DNA of 24,220 nucleotides from an uncultured Eubacterium sp. (GCA_900545725.1 URAI01000028.1:1-24220); one strand, 5' to 3'; shown: positions 1 to 7,213, counted from the first letter of the stretch. Made by a program: numbers and translations. Notes: generated by a model not told the origin, from the letters alone.

Positions 1-76
1 TCTTACCCTTTATCATGCTACGCACGATTGCAGCAACTATAATTAAAAGAATTAATCCCACTATTAATGTTCCCAT
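1..76 (-). CDS. FeoB-associated small membrane protein, N-terminal part
   Basis: Only the first 25 codons lie in the window; the 3' end is cut at base 1. The start ATG (74-76) follows a good AAAAGGAGAT Shine-Dalgarno sequence. The visible protein starts MGTLIVGLILLIIVAAIVRS and is one hydrophobic helix followed by a basic turn (KGK). This matches the short FeoB-associated Cys-rich membrane proteins that follow feoB in many clostridia. The cysteines expected further on cannot be seen. It lies 214 bp downstream of feoB on the same strand and is probably a partner in ferrous iron uptake. The family call rests on the N-terminus and the position, so it is likely but not certain. Confidence 0.7.
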   Translation of the reverse strand, partial: MGTLIVGLILLIIVAAIVRSMIKGK

Positions 77-92
77 AATTATCTCCTTTTTA

Positions 93-116
93 GCAGCCAC
101 GCTGCACTCTGTGCAG
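93..116 (-). promoter_or_regulatory. Overlapping alternative hairpins before the FeoB-associated gene
   Basis: Read on the minus strand, CTGCAC-AGA-GTGCAG (116-102) and GCAGC-GTG-GCTGC (105-93) are both perfect stems, and they share four bases (102-105). Only one can form at a time. The second ends 8 nt before the GGAG of the downstream gene. There is no T-run, so neither is a simple intrinsic terminator. A role in mRNA processing or translational coupling is inference. Confidence 0.4.
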
Positions 117-146
117 ATACCGTAAAATTCCCGGCATCTGTATTAC

Positions 147-264
147 ACATAAATTTCATTGCACAATACAATATACTCTGAATGTATACATATATTATAT
201 AAATTTGATTTCACAATACAATTTTTGAATGTATCAATTTATCATATCGATCCACAATATGATT
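147..264. repeat. Imperfect AT-rich tandem repeat, two copies plus a remnant
   Basis: The block at about 147-197 recurs at about 198-246. Shared pieces are AAATTTsATTkCACAATACAA (151 and 201) and GAATGTAT (180 and 226). A decayed third copy follows at 245-264 (CACAATATGATT). The spacing shrinks from 50 to 41 bp, so the copies carry indels. The block lies between feoB and the small membrane protein gene. No function is evident. Confidence 0.6.
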
Positions 265-290
265 TATATATAATTATAATACTTTCTATT

Positions 291-2672
291 TTACACTGCC
301 TTTGATAACTTCTTATTTACCACAAGTTTATCGCTTTCCTTGTATGGTCTTACAAGAAGATAGATAAATGCAATAATTACAAGGAATGCTACAACTGTAC
401 CAAATCCAAATGTACCATAGAAAATAAGTGAACCAATCTGGTTGACACATAATGCTACAAGATAAGCAAATCCACACTGATAAGCTATCGCAAATGCAAA
501 CCACTTACCATTGTTCATCTCTCTTTTAATTGCACCCATAGCTGCAAAACAAGGAGCACATAAGAGGTTAAATACAAGGAATGAATAAGCTGCAACTGTT
601 GTTAAAGATGTTGCAAGCTCTCCCCATATCTGAACACCATTTTCTGCTACTTCACCAAATCCATAAAGTACACCAAATGTACCAACTACCTGTTCCTTAG
701 CAATAAGACCTGTTACTGTAGCAACTGTCATCTTCCAGTCGCCAAATCCAAGTGGCTTAAAGATTGGAGCAATAAATGTACCAATTGCTGCAAGAATACT
801 TGAATCAAGCTGTTCATCATCAATGAAACCAAATGAGCCATCAGTCCATCCAAAGTGCATTAATACCCATACAAGGATAGTTGCAAGAAGAATAATTGTA
901 CCTGCCTTCTTAATAAATGAAGAACATCTCTCCCACATGCTTCTTAATACATTACTTACTGTAGGCATGTGATATGCAGGAAGCTCCATAACAAATGGTG
1001 CCGGATCACCTGCGAATATCTTAGTTTTCTTTAAAATAATACCTGATACTATAATAGCTATAATACCAACAAAATATGCACTTGGAGCTACCCACCATGC
1101 ACCGTCAAATAATGCACCGGCGATTAAAGCTATAATAGGAAGCTTTGCTCCACATGGAATAAATGTTGTTGTCATTATAGTCATCTTTCTGTCTCTGTCA
1201 TTTTCAATTGTTCTTGATGCCATAACACCAGGAACACCACAACCTGTACCGATAAGCATTGGAATAAATGACTTACCTGAAAGACCAAACTTTCTAAATA
1301 TTCTATCCATAATAAATGCTACTCTTGCCATGTAACCACATGACTCAAGGAAAGCAAGGAATATGAATAATACTATCATCTGTGGAACGAAACCTAATAC
1401 TGCGCCAACACCGGCAACAATACCATCATTGATAAGACCTGATAACCAGTCAGCACAACCAATAGCATCAAGTCCATCACCTACAAGTGCAGGAATACCA
1501 GGAACCCATACACCATAATCTGCAGGGTCAGGTTCATCACCATCAGCTAATTCTTTTGCTTCTTTAGCAATATCTGATGTAATATTAACTGTTTCAAGAA
1601 CATTTTCTTCTTCATCAACAATATCTACAGTTGTTTCACCATCATCAATAGCTGCTACAATCTGTGAAGCTCTGTCAAAATCAGCTGCCGCATCTTCATA
1701 ATCGGAAGAACCTATTCCAAACAAATGCCATCCATCACCGAATACGCCATCATTTGCCCAGTCTGTAGCCCATGTACCAACTGTTGACACTGATATAAAG
1801 TATACAAGAAACATAACAGCTGCAAATATTGGAAGAGCTGCAAATCTGTTAGTTACTATTCTGTCAATCTTATCTGATATAGTAAGCTCACCTGACTTTT
1901 TCTTAGTAACACACTCTCCTATAATAGAAGAAATATATACATATCTTTCATTTGTAATAATGCTTTCTGTATCATCATCAAACTTATCTTCAAGCTGTTT
2001 GATTTCTGCTGATACATCAGGTACATTCTTCATATTGTCAGCAATCTTATCATCTTTTTCAAGAAGTTTAATTGCAAAGAATCTTCTCTGTGTTTCATCT
2101 ATATCTGTAAGTTTACTCTTTACAGCATCAATAACACTTTCAACACCCTCATCAAACTTATGTACCGGTTCAGAAGCGTTCTTACTTTTAGCTGCCTTTA
2201 CAGCCTTATCAGCTGCTTCCTTGATACCTGTTCCCTTTAAAGCTGATATTTCAACTACTTCACAGCCTAATTTCTTAGAAAGCTTATCAATATGAACCTT
2301 ATTGCCCGTCTTTTCCATAATATCTATCATATTGACAGCCATTACAACAGGAATACCAAGTTCCATTATCTGTGTTGAAAGATAAAGATTTCTTTCAATA
2401 TTAGTACCATCTACAATATTAAGAATTGCATCAGGTCTTTCATTAATAAGATAATTTCTTGCAACTACTTCCTCCAAAGTATATGGTGATAAAGAATATA
2501 TACCCGGAAGATCCATTATTGTTACATCATTGTGTCCCTTTAATTTACCTTCTTTTTTCTCAACTGTAACACCTGGCCAGTTTCCAACAAACTGATTAGA
2601 TCCAGTCAGTGCATTAAACAGTGTCGTTTTACCGCAGTTCGGATTACCTGCTAATGCGATTTTAATTGACAT
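291..2672 (-). CDS. feoB: Ferrous iron transporter FeoB
   Basis: Inner-membrane Fe(II) permease driven or gated by a cytoplasmic G domain, 793 aa. G motifs: GNPNCGKTT (9-17), DLPG (54-57), NMID (114-117) and SALKG (143-147). A helical domain follows to about 265, and the membrane core starts near 278. Core landmarks are FLESCGYMAR (441-450), GTGCGVPGVM (475-484, Cys478) and PCGAKLP (506-512, Cys507), the usual conserved gate cysteines. The start is fixed by AAAAGGAGAT upstream of ATG 2670-2672. Odd point: a strongly acidic stretch of about 65 residues (about 323-388) sits between the first membrane helix and the VPGI segment. It follows two feoA genes on the same strand but is separated from them by 403 bp, so it may also have its own promoter. 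Confidence 0.97.
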   Translation of the reverse strand: MSIKIALAGNPNCGKTTLFNALTGSNQFVGNWPGVTVEKKEGKLKGHNDVTIMDLPGIYSLSPYTLEEVVARNYLINERPDAILNIVDGTNIERNLYLSTQIMELGIPVVMAVNMIDIMEKTGNKVHIDKLSKKLGCEVVEISALKGTGIKEAADKAVKAAKSKNASEPVHKFDEGVESVIDAVKSKLTDIDETQRRFFAIKLLEKDDKIADNMKNVPDVSAEIKQLEDKFDDDTESIITNERYVYISSIIGECVTKKKSGELTISDKIDRIVTNRFAALPIFAAVMFLVYFISVSTVGTWATDWANDGVFGDGWHLFGIGSSDYEDAAADFDRASQIVAAIDDGETTVDIVDEEENVLETVNITSDIAKEAKELADGDEPDPADYGVWVPGIPALVGDGLDAIGCADWLSGLINDGIVAGVGAVLGFVPQMIVLFIFLAFLESCGYMARVAFIMDRIFRKFGLSGKSFIPMLIGTGCGVPGVMASRTIENDRDRKMTIMTTTFIPCGAKLPIIALIAGALFDGAWWVAPSAYFVGIIAIIVSGIILKKTKIFAGDPAPFVMELPAYHMPTVSNVLRSMWERCSSFIKKAGTIILLATILVWVLMHFGWTDGSFGFIDDEQLDSSILAAIGTFIAPIFKPLGFGDWKMTVATVTGLIAKEQVVGTFGVLYGFGEVAENGVQIWGELATSLTTVAAYSFLVFNLLCAPCFAAMGAIKREMNNGKWFAFAIAYQCGFAYLVALCVNQIGSLIFYGTFGFGTVVAFLVIIAFIYLLVRPYKESDKLVVNKKLSKAV

Positions 2673-3075
2673 TTCCTATCTCCTTTTCATACTATATATA
2701 ATAACTGGCTATGCAGTTACTCTCTGAAATAAACATCAGAAATATGATATTTAAAACTAATATTATAAATTCTATTAATTGTCAGCATATATAATACGAA
2801 TCTAATTTATGTATTATAGCACTAATATATGTAGCATTAATCTAACATATATATTATTTGACTAATCATCATTTTAATCCGCTTACAAAAGTAAGTTATA
2901 TCTAACTTATAGTTAAAAAATTTTCCGGTCTTTCACCGGTTATTCATTAACTTCTTGTATTATTTATATGTTTTTAGTACATATATTTATTATATGTATT
3001 AATTGATATATTAAAATCTTTTATAATATTGTTAAAATATCCTCTGTGACATCGCCTTCAAATATAATAGACTTA
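2673..3075. other. 403-bp AT-rich gap between feoA and feoB with inverted repeats
   Basis: No credible gene is visible. Two clean inverted repeats stand out: TAACTG-GCTATG-CAGTTA (2702-2719), just upstream of the feoB Shine-Dalgarno sequence, and AAGTTA-TATC-TAACTT (2893-2908), beside a second small repeat CTTAC-AAAA-GTAAG (2882-2895). Several CTAAyATAT-like words lie between them (2790-2870). A terminator-like hairpin is listed separately. The gap is unusually long for genes of one pathway and could hold an internal promoter and operator for feoB. No convincing -35/-10 pair was found. Confidence 0.4.
2911..2941 (-). terminator. Weak terminator-like hairpin after feoA
   Basis: On the minus strand CCGGT-GAAAG-ACCGG (2939-2925) is followed by AAAA and six T. 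The 5-bp GC stem is short and the T-run is offset by four A, so termination would be partial at best. It lies about 135 bp after the second feoA and could lower feoB expression relative to feoA. Confidence 0.4.
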
Positions 3076-3297
3076 TTATTCTACAACTATCATCTCAGCA
3101 TCTGCCTTACGAAGTGATAACTCATATCCTCTTACAGTTACCTCAACAGGATCTCCTAATGGTGCAACCTTTCTTACAAATATGTCTACACCTTTAGTAA
3201 TACCCATATCCATAATTCTTCTCTTTACTGGACCTTCACCTGTAAGCTTGACAACCTTAACTGTACTGCCACAGGCTACTTCTTTTAATGTTTTCAT
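3076..3297 (-). CDS. feoA: FeoA family protein (second copy)
   Basis: Small cytoplasmic SH3-like protein that acts with FeoB in ferrous iron uptake, 73 aa from MKTLKEVACG. The segment KRRIMDMGITKG followed by VAPLGDPVEVTVRGYELSLR is the FeoA hallmark. The chosen ATG (3295-3297) follows GGAAGGAATA; an in-frame ATG at 3307-3309 would add only four residues (MEGI), and starts further upstream would exceed the normal FeoA length. It lies 65 bp downstream of the other feoA on the same strand, so the two are probably cotranscribed. Two tandem feoA genes before feoB is a common clostridial arrangement. This copy has the more typical sequence. Confidence 0.93.
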   Translation of the reverse strand: MKTLKEVACGSTVKVVKLTGEGPVKRRIMDMGITKGVDIFVRKVAPLGDPVEVTVRGYELSLRKADAEMIVVE

Positions 3298-3362
3298 TAT
3301 TCCTTCCATCTTCCTTTCATATTCTATATTCAATGCATAATCTTAATACATTGTAATCATTA

Positions 3363-3575
3363 TTAAACCATAATCTTGTTGGCCATATCTTTGCCAATTG
3401 CCACCCTTGAATCCTTAACATTAACAATCATATTGCCACCCATCTCAGAAACAACTGTAACCTTACCGCCAACAACAAAACCAAGGTTCTCAAGGAAACG
3501 TCTTGTGTCCTCTTTACCTCCAATTCTTTTAATTACATTCTCACATCCTGTATCAACCATTGTCAAAGGCATCAT
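3363..3575 (-). CDS. feoA: FeoA family protein (first copy)
   Basis: FeoA/SH3-like protein of about 70 aa, first gene of the iron operon. It contains RRFLENLGFVVGGKVTVVSE and GGNMIVNVKDSRVAIGKDMA, the usual FeoA beta-barrel pattern. The frame stays open upstream to 3626, but that start would fall almost at the predicted transcription start. A strong AAAAAGGAGG (GGAGG at 3580-3584) sits just before ATG 3573-3575, with a second ATG at 3570-3572. The internal start is therefore preferred, and it leaves the Fur-like repeats in the untranslated leader. It probably forms a pair with the second FeoA in docking to FeoB. Which of the two ATGs is used cannot be decided by eye. Confidence 0.9.
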   Translation of the reverse strand: MMPLTMVDTGCENVIKRIGGKEDTRRFLENLGFVVGGKVTVVSEMGGNMIVNVKDSRVAIGKDMANKIMV

Positions 3576-3588
3576 GCTTCCTCCTTTT

Positions 3589-3616
3589 TGATAATCATTT
3601 GTGATAATCATTTTCA
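3589..3616 (-). promoter_or_regulatory. Tandem Fur-box-like repeats in the feo leader
   Basis: On the plus strand TGATAATCATTT occurs twice, 13 bp apart (3589-3600 and 3602-3613). The second continues as TGATAAT-C-ATTTTCA (3602-3616), which matches 14 of 15 positions of the 7-1-7 Fur box TGATAATnATTATCA. The first copy keeps only the left half well. The sites lie between the predicted start of transcription and the feoA Shine-Dalgarno sequence, where a bound iron-loaded Fur would block initiation or early elongation. Confidence 0.65.
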
Positions 3617-3628
3617 TTACTTTCATTG

Positions 3629-3659
3629 TTAGTGTATACTAATCGCTGTTAGATGTCAA
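3629..3659 (-). promoter_or_regulatory. feo promoter with a DtxR-like palindrome over the -10
   Basis: On the minus strand TTGACA (3659-3654), 17 bp, then TACACT (3636-3631) forms a sigma-A type promoter reading into feoA. The palindrome TTAGT-GTAT-ACTAA (3629-3642, plus-strand reading) has perfect 5-bp arms and covers the -10. It resembles the TTAGG-N-CCTAA core of DtxR/IdeR operators. Transcription would start near 3624. The promoter is likely; the identity of the repressor is inference. Confidence 0.65.
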
Positions 3660-3672
3660 CAACTTTTTTAAA

Positions 3673-3842
3673 TAAATTGTGATTTGTTGAAACAGGCGTG
3701 TAGCAGAGGGCAGGCTGTTGCTTATGTGTGCAAATTTTACACATAAGCAACAACCTGCCCTCTGCTACATTTCAAAAAACACTACGTCTGGGGCTAACCG
3801 ATAAATTAGCGGTTAGCAATACACCCCTATTTTAACAAATTA
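3673..3842. repeat. Palindromic intergenic element with inverted ends, copy 1
   Basis: The left end starts TAAATTGTGATTTGTTGAAA (3673-3692). The right end, read on the other strand, gives AATTTGTTAAAATAGGGGTG, so the two ends are inverted versions of each other. Inside, 30-bp arms at 3700-3729 and 3739-3768 pair with a single C/T difference around a 9-nt loop. A second hairpin, GCTAACCG ... CGGTTAGC, follows at 3793-3817. No reading frame is present. The element fills the gap between the feo promoter and the HPr stop codon. The same left end recurs at 24166. It resembles a MITE or REP-type element; no transposase is in the window. Confidence 0.75.
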
Positions 3843-3843
3843 G

Positions 3844-4101
3844 TTATAAATTCTCTTTTAAAAATGTCCCAAGTTTTTCAATTGCTGCGTCCTCGTCATC
3901 GCCTTCTGCTTTTAATACTATTGTCTGCCCCTGCTTAGCTGCAAGTCCCATAATTCCAAATATTCTCTTTGCATCTACTTCTTTACCGTCTTTACCAATA
4001 GTAATCTTACTTGTAAATGCAGCTGCCTCCTTAACAAGTGCTCCGGCCGGTCTTGCATGGATTCCTTCCGGATCTGTAATAACATAACTTAATTCTTTCA
4101 T
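3844..4101 (-). CDS. ptsH: HPr phosphocarrier lacking the Ser46 regulatory site
   Basis: HPr passes phosphate from enzyme I to PTS EIIA domains in the cytoplasm; 85 aa, normal length. The active site GIHARPAG places His15 exactly as expected. In other HPr proteins position 46 is the serine phosphorylated by HPr kinase (context KSIMGVMS). Here the aligned residue is Arg46 in VDAKRIFGIMG, so that control appears lost. The start ATG (4099-4101) follows AAAAGGAGGG; an upstream in-frame ATG would only add residues that encode this Shine-Dalgarno sequence. A small hairpin (4124-4145, TTGAG/CTCAA arms) precedes it. As last gene of the fru operon it is probably the phosphate donor for FruA rather than the general HPr. 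Confidence 0.93.
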   Translation of the reverse strand: MKELSYVITDPEGIHARPAGALVKEAAAFTSKITIGKDGKEVDAKRIFGIMGLAAKQGQTIVLKAEGDDEDAAIEKLGTFLKENL

Positions 4102-4172
4102 AATTAAAACCCTCCTTTTCATTTTGAGCCTTATTGGGGACTCAACTTTATAATACTGTATCAGTAAACTAA

Positions 4173-6191
4173 TTAATTATTTTTCTTTAAAATACCAAGA
4201 AGTACTGCTGCTACAACTGAGCCTATTACAAATGCTGCAATATATCCTATAACATTTCCAATAGTAGGGAATACAAATATTCCTCCATGAGGTGCTCTTA
4301 ATGTACACCCAAATGCCATTGAAAGTCCGCCGGCTATTGCTGAACCTATCATACATGATGGAATAACCCTTAATGGGTCTGATGCCGCATACGGAATTGC
4401 ACCCTCTGATATAAAACAAAGTCCCATAATATAATTAACAGGTCCTGATTTTCTCTCTTCAGGAGTAAATTTATTCTTAAATATAGTCGTTGCAAGTGCT
4501 ATTGCAAATGGAGGTATCATACCACCCACCATAACTGCTGCCATAATCATAAATCCGCTCTCTGTCTGTTCTGCAAGCATGCCTGTACCAAATACATATG
4601 CGGCCTTGTTAAATGGACCACCCATATCTATGGACATCATCGCACCAAGTACACAGCCTAATAATATCTTACTGCTGCTGCCCATTGAATTAAGAAAACT
4701 TGTAAGTCCTGAATTAATAGCTCCCACAAATGGGTCAACTGCACACATAAATACTGCCATAAGTAAAGTTCCGACAAGCGGATATATAAGAATTGATTTA
4801 ATTCCATCCAGCGCCTTAGGTAAATATTCACATAATTTCTTAAGACCTATTACAATATAACCACCTACAAAGCCTGCCAACATAGCACCGATAAATCCTG
4901 CGGGAACAGTTGATTTAGCTGCCGGATCTGCAAATGTAGAACCAACTGATGCTATATATCCACCTACAAAACCAACCACAAGTCCCGGTCTGTCTGCTAT
5001 ACTCATTGCAATATAACCTGCTAGGACAGGAAGCATGAAACTGAATGCATATCCACCAATTGTCTTAAACCAGGCCGCTACAGGTGTATTTGTACCAAAA
5101 TTAGCCGGATTTATTGAATAATCATCCAAAAGAAATGCTATTGCTATAAGAATACCTCCTCCTACAACAAAAGGAAGCATATGTGATACACCGTTCATCA
5201 GATGCTTATATATCTGATGCCACACACCACCATTTGCACTGCCGGAAGAATTATCTCCAACACCCTGCGTGTCTGAATTGGCCTTATATACAGGTGCATT
5301 TCCGCTTACTATTTCCTCAATTAATTTTTCAGGCTTACTTATTCCATCTGATACTGGAACTTCCAAAAGCTTCTTTCCTGCAAATCTGTCCATAGGAACC
5401 TTGGTGTCCGCAGCAACGATTATTCCCGCTGCACTCTCTATTTCCTGCGGTGTAAGAACATTTTTAGCGCCACCTGAACCTCTTGTCTCAACCTTTATAT
5501 CATATCCCAACTCTGCAGCTTTTTTCTGTAATGCCTCTGCCGCCATATAAGTATGTGCAATACCGGTAGGGCATCCTGTTACGGCAAGTATCTTAATCAC
5601 ATTATCTGATTTTTCTTTTTTATTATCGGATTTACTATCAGATACATTTTCTGTTATATCAGCAGTAGTTTTATCTGATTTATCCTGTGCGGACATTGCA
5701 TCTTCATTTTCTCCTGCATTTTCCTCTTTATCTCTTTTAGTTTCTGCAGCATCAATAACCTTAAGAAATTCATCAACATTTTTAGCAGCCTTAAGACTAT
5801 TTATAAATTCTTCATCCATAAGAAGCATGGACAACTTGCTTAATACATCAAGATGTACATTATCTTTAGTATCTGGTGCTGCTATTAAAAATATAACATT
5901 GACAGGCTGACCATCAAGTGAATCAAATTCTACTCCGTCAGGTACTATCATCGCCGCAAGTCCCGGGCGGTCTACCGCATCAGATTTACAATGTGGAATC
6001 GCAATTCCTTCTCCTACCCCCGTTGTACTTTCTTCTTCCCTTTTAAATACTCCATTAAGATATTTCTGTTCATCATTAATCTTTCCACTCTTTACCATAA
6101 GTGAAACCATTTTTTTAAGAACATCTTCCTTACTTGTCGCACTGCCATTAAGTTCAATACTTCTTACATCAAGCAAATCAACAATTCTCAT
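4173..6191 (-). CDS. fruA: PTS fructose transporter subunit IIABC
   Basis: Imports fructose and phosphorylates it to fructose 1-phosphate, 672 aa. EIIA domain: residues 1 to about 150, with IPHCKS and phospho-His67. A charged Asp/Lys/Ser/Glu-rich linker follows (about 150-198). EIIB domain: about 199-300, starting VIKILAVTGCPTGIAHTYMA with phospho-Cys207. EIIC domain: about 325-670, multi-spanning, with GGPFNKAAYVFG and the SEGAIPYAASDPLRVIP segment typical of the fructose family. Phosphate flows HPr, His67, Cys207, sugar. The start follows AAAGGGG. It lies 18 bp after fruK and 71 bp before ptsH on the same strand, which supports one transcript. The fused A-B-C order is the common Firmicute form. 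Confidence 0.96.
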   Translation of the reverse strand: MRIVDLLDVRSIELNGSATSKEDVLKKMVSLMVKSGKINDEQKYLNGVFKREEESTTGVGEGIAIPHCKSDAVDRPGLAAMIVPDGVEFDSLDGQPVNVIFLIAAPDTKDNVHLDVLSKLSMLLMDEEFINSLKAAKNVDEFLKVIDAAETKRDKEENAGENEDAMSAQDKSDKTTADITENVSDSKSDNKKEKSDNVIKILAVTGCPTGIAHTYMAAEALQKKAAELGYDIKVETRGSGGAKNVLTPQEIESAAGIIVAADTKVPMDRFAGKKLLEVPVSDGISKPEKLIEEIVSGNAPVYKANSDTQGVGDNSSGSANGGVWHQIYKHLMNGVSHMLPFVVGGGILIAIAFLLDDYSINPANFGTNTPVAAWFKTIGGYAFSFMLPVLAGYIAMSIADRPGLVVGFVGGYIASVGSTFADPAAKSTVPAGFIGAMLAGFVGGYIVIGLKKLCEYLPKALDGIKSILIYPLVGTLLMAVFMCAVDPFVGAINSGLTSFLNSMGSSSKILLGCVLGAMMSIDMGGPFNKAAYVFGTGMLAEQTESGFMIMAAVMVGGMIPPFAIALATTIFKNKFTPEERKSGPVNYIMGLCFISEGAIPYAASDPLRVIPSCMIGSAIAGGLSMAFGCTLRAPHGGIFVFPTIGNVIGYIAAFVIGSVVAAVLLGILKKNN

Positions 6192-6209
6192 AAGTAAAAC
6201 CCCTTTCTA

Positions 6210-7124
6210 TTATAAATTAAAATGCGTACAACTCTTTAATGCTTCAACTTCTGCCTTTGTAGCAAGCATATCTGAAAAAGCACTTGCACTTCCTGTACAT
6301 ACACCCATCTTAAATGCTTCCACATAATTGCCACTATTAAGATATCCTGCAATAAATCCAGCTACCATCGAATCCCCTGCTCCTACTGAATTCTTAACCA
6401 CTCCCTTAGGCGCCGGTGTCTTAAATATGATTCCATCCTCTGCAACAAGTACTGCACCTTCTCCTGCCATTGATACAAGTACATTTACAGCTCCCATTTT
6501 CTGTAATCTTTTTGCATATTCAACAACCTCATCTCTTGTCTTTAATTCAACTCCGAATATTTCTCCAAGTTCATGATTGTTTGGTTTAATTAAGAATGGT
6601 CTATATTCAAGAACATTCACAAGCAAATCTTTTGTAGCATCTACCACTATCTTAATATTTCTTCCTTTAAGATACTTCATAATATCCATATACATGGAAT
6701 CCGGCATCACTGTCGGAATACTTCCTGCAAGTACAAGAATATCTCCATTTTTAAGTTTATCAAATCTTTGATACAGCTTATTTATGTGGTCAGCTTCAAT
6801 TGCCGGACCCTGTCCGTTTATCTCGCTTTCATTATCAGAACGTATCTTAACATTAATCCTTGATAAACCGTTATCAACATGAATAAAATCATGTATAATT
6901 CCCATATCACTTATACGTCTTATTATCTCTTCTCCTGTAAAACCTGCCTCAAAACCAAGCGCTATATTATCATACCCAAGATTTTTTAAAACTATGGATA
7001 CATTAATCCCTTTTCCGCCCGGATACATAAACTCTGTTGTAGTTCTATTCACCCGCCCTGTTGTAAAATTATCTACTGTAACAATATAATCAAGTGACGG
7101 ATTAAACGTAACTGTATAAATCAT
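6210..7124 (-). CDS. fruK: 1-phosphofructokinase
   Basis: PfkB/ribokinase-family kinase that converts fructose 1-phosphate to fructose 1,6-bisphosphate with ATP, in the cytoplasm, 304 aa. The N-terminus MIYTVTFNPSLDYIV is typical of the 1-phosphofructokinase/tagatose-6-phosphate kinase branch. GGKGINVS (36-43) is the substrate-site signature; NSVGAGDSMVAGF (245-257) is the second PfkB signature, with catalytic base Asp251. Strong GGAGGT before the ATG. It sits between fruR and fruA, where its substrate is the direct product of FruA. A 17-bp palindrome abuts its ribosome binding site. Tagatose 6-phosphate as substrate is possible by sequence, but the operon favours fructose. Confidence 0.95.
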   Translation of the reverse strand: MIYTVTFNPSLDYIVTVDNFTTGRVNRTTTEFMYPGGKGINVSIVLKNLGYDNIALGFEAGFTGEEIIRRISDMGIIHDFIHVDNGLSRINVKIRSDNESEINGQGPAIEADHINKLYQRFDKLKNGDILVLAGSIPTVMPDSMYMDIMKYLKGRNIKIVVDATKDLLVNVLEYRPFLIKPNNHELGEIFGVELKTRDEVVEYAKRLQKMGAVNVLVSMAGEGAVLVAEDGIIFKTPAPKGVVKNSVGAGDSMVAGFIAGYLNSGNYVEAFKMGVCTGSASAFSDMLATKAEVEALKSCTHFNL

Positions 7125-7135
7125 AAAGCCACCTC

Positions 7136-7152
7136 CACTAATTCAATTAGTG
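7136..7152. promoter_or_regulatory. Palindrome overlapping the fruK ribosome binding site
   Basis: CACTAATT-C-AATTAGTG is a perfect 8-1-8 palindrome. Its left edge shares base 7136 with the fruK GGAGGT. It lies in the 89-bp gap between fruR and fruK. It could be an operator for FruR giving a second, inducible promoter for fruKA-ptsH, or an RNA hairpin hindering ribosome access. The palindrome is seen; the roles are inference. Confidence 0.5.
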
Positions 7153-7213
7153 TTATCAATTATCCTATCTTCTATAAGATATCCAATGTAAATATATTGT
7201 GCATATTTTAAAA

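Noticed and set aside
3576..3626. Longer N-terminus for the first FeoA (start at 3626)
   Set aside because: It would begin at the predicted transcription start and translate the Fur-like repeats; a strong ribosome binding site precedes the internal start.
3700..3768. Intrinsic terminator formed by the 30-bp inverted repeat
   Set aside because: Neither strand has a T-run after the stem, and the hairpin belongs to a larger element with its own inverted ends.
4177..4419. Separate 80-codon gene at the end of fruA
   Set aside because: It is an alternative frame inside the EIIC coding region with no ribosome binding site and an atypical Cys/Ser/Tyr-rich composition.
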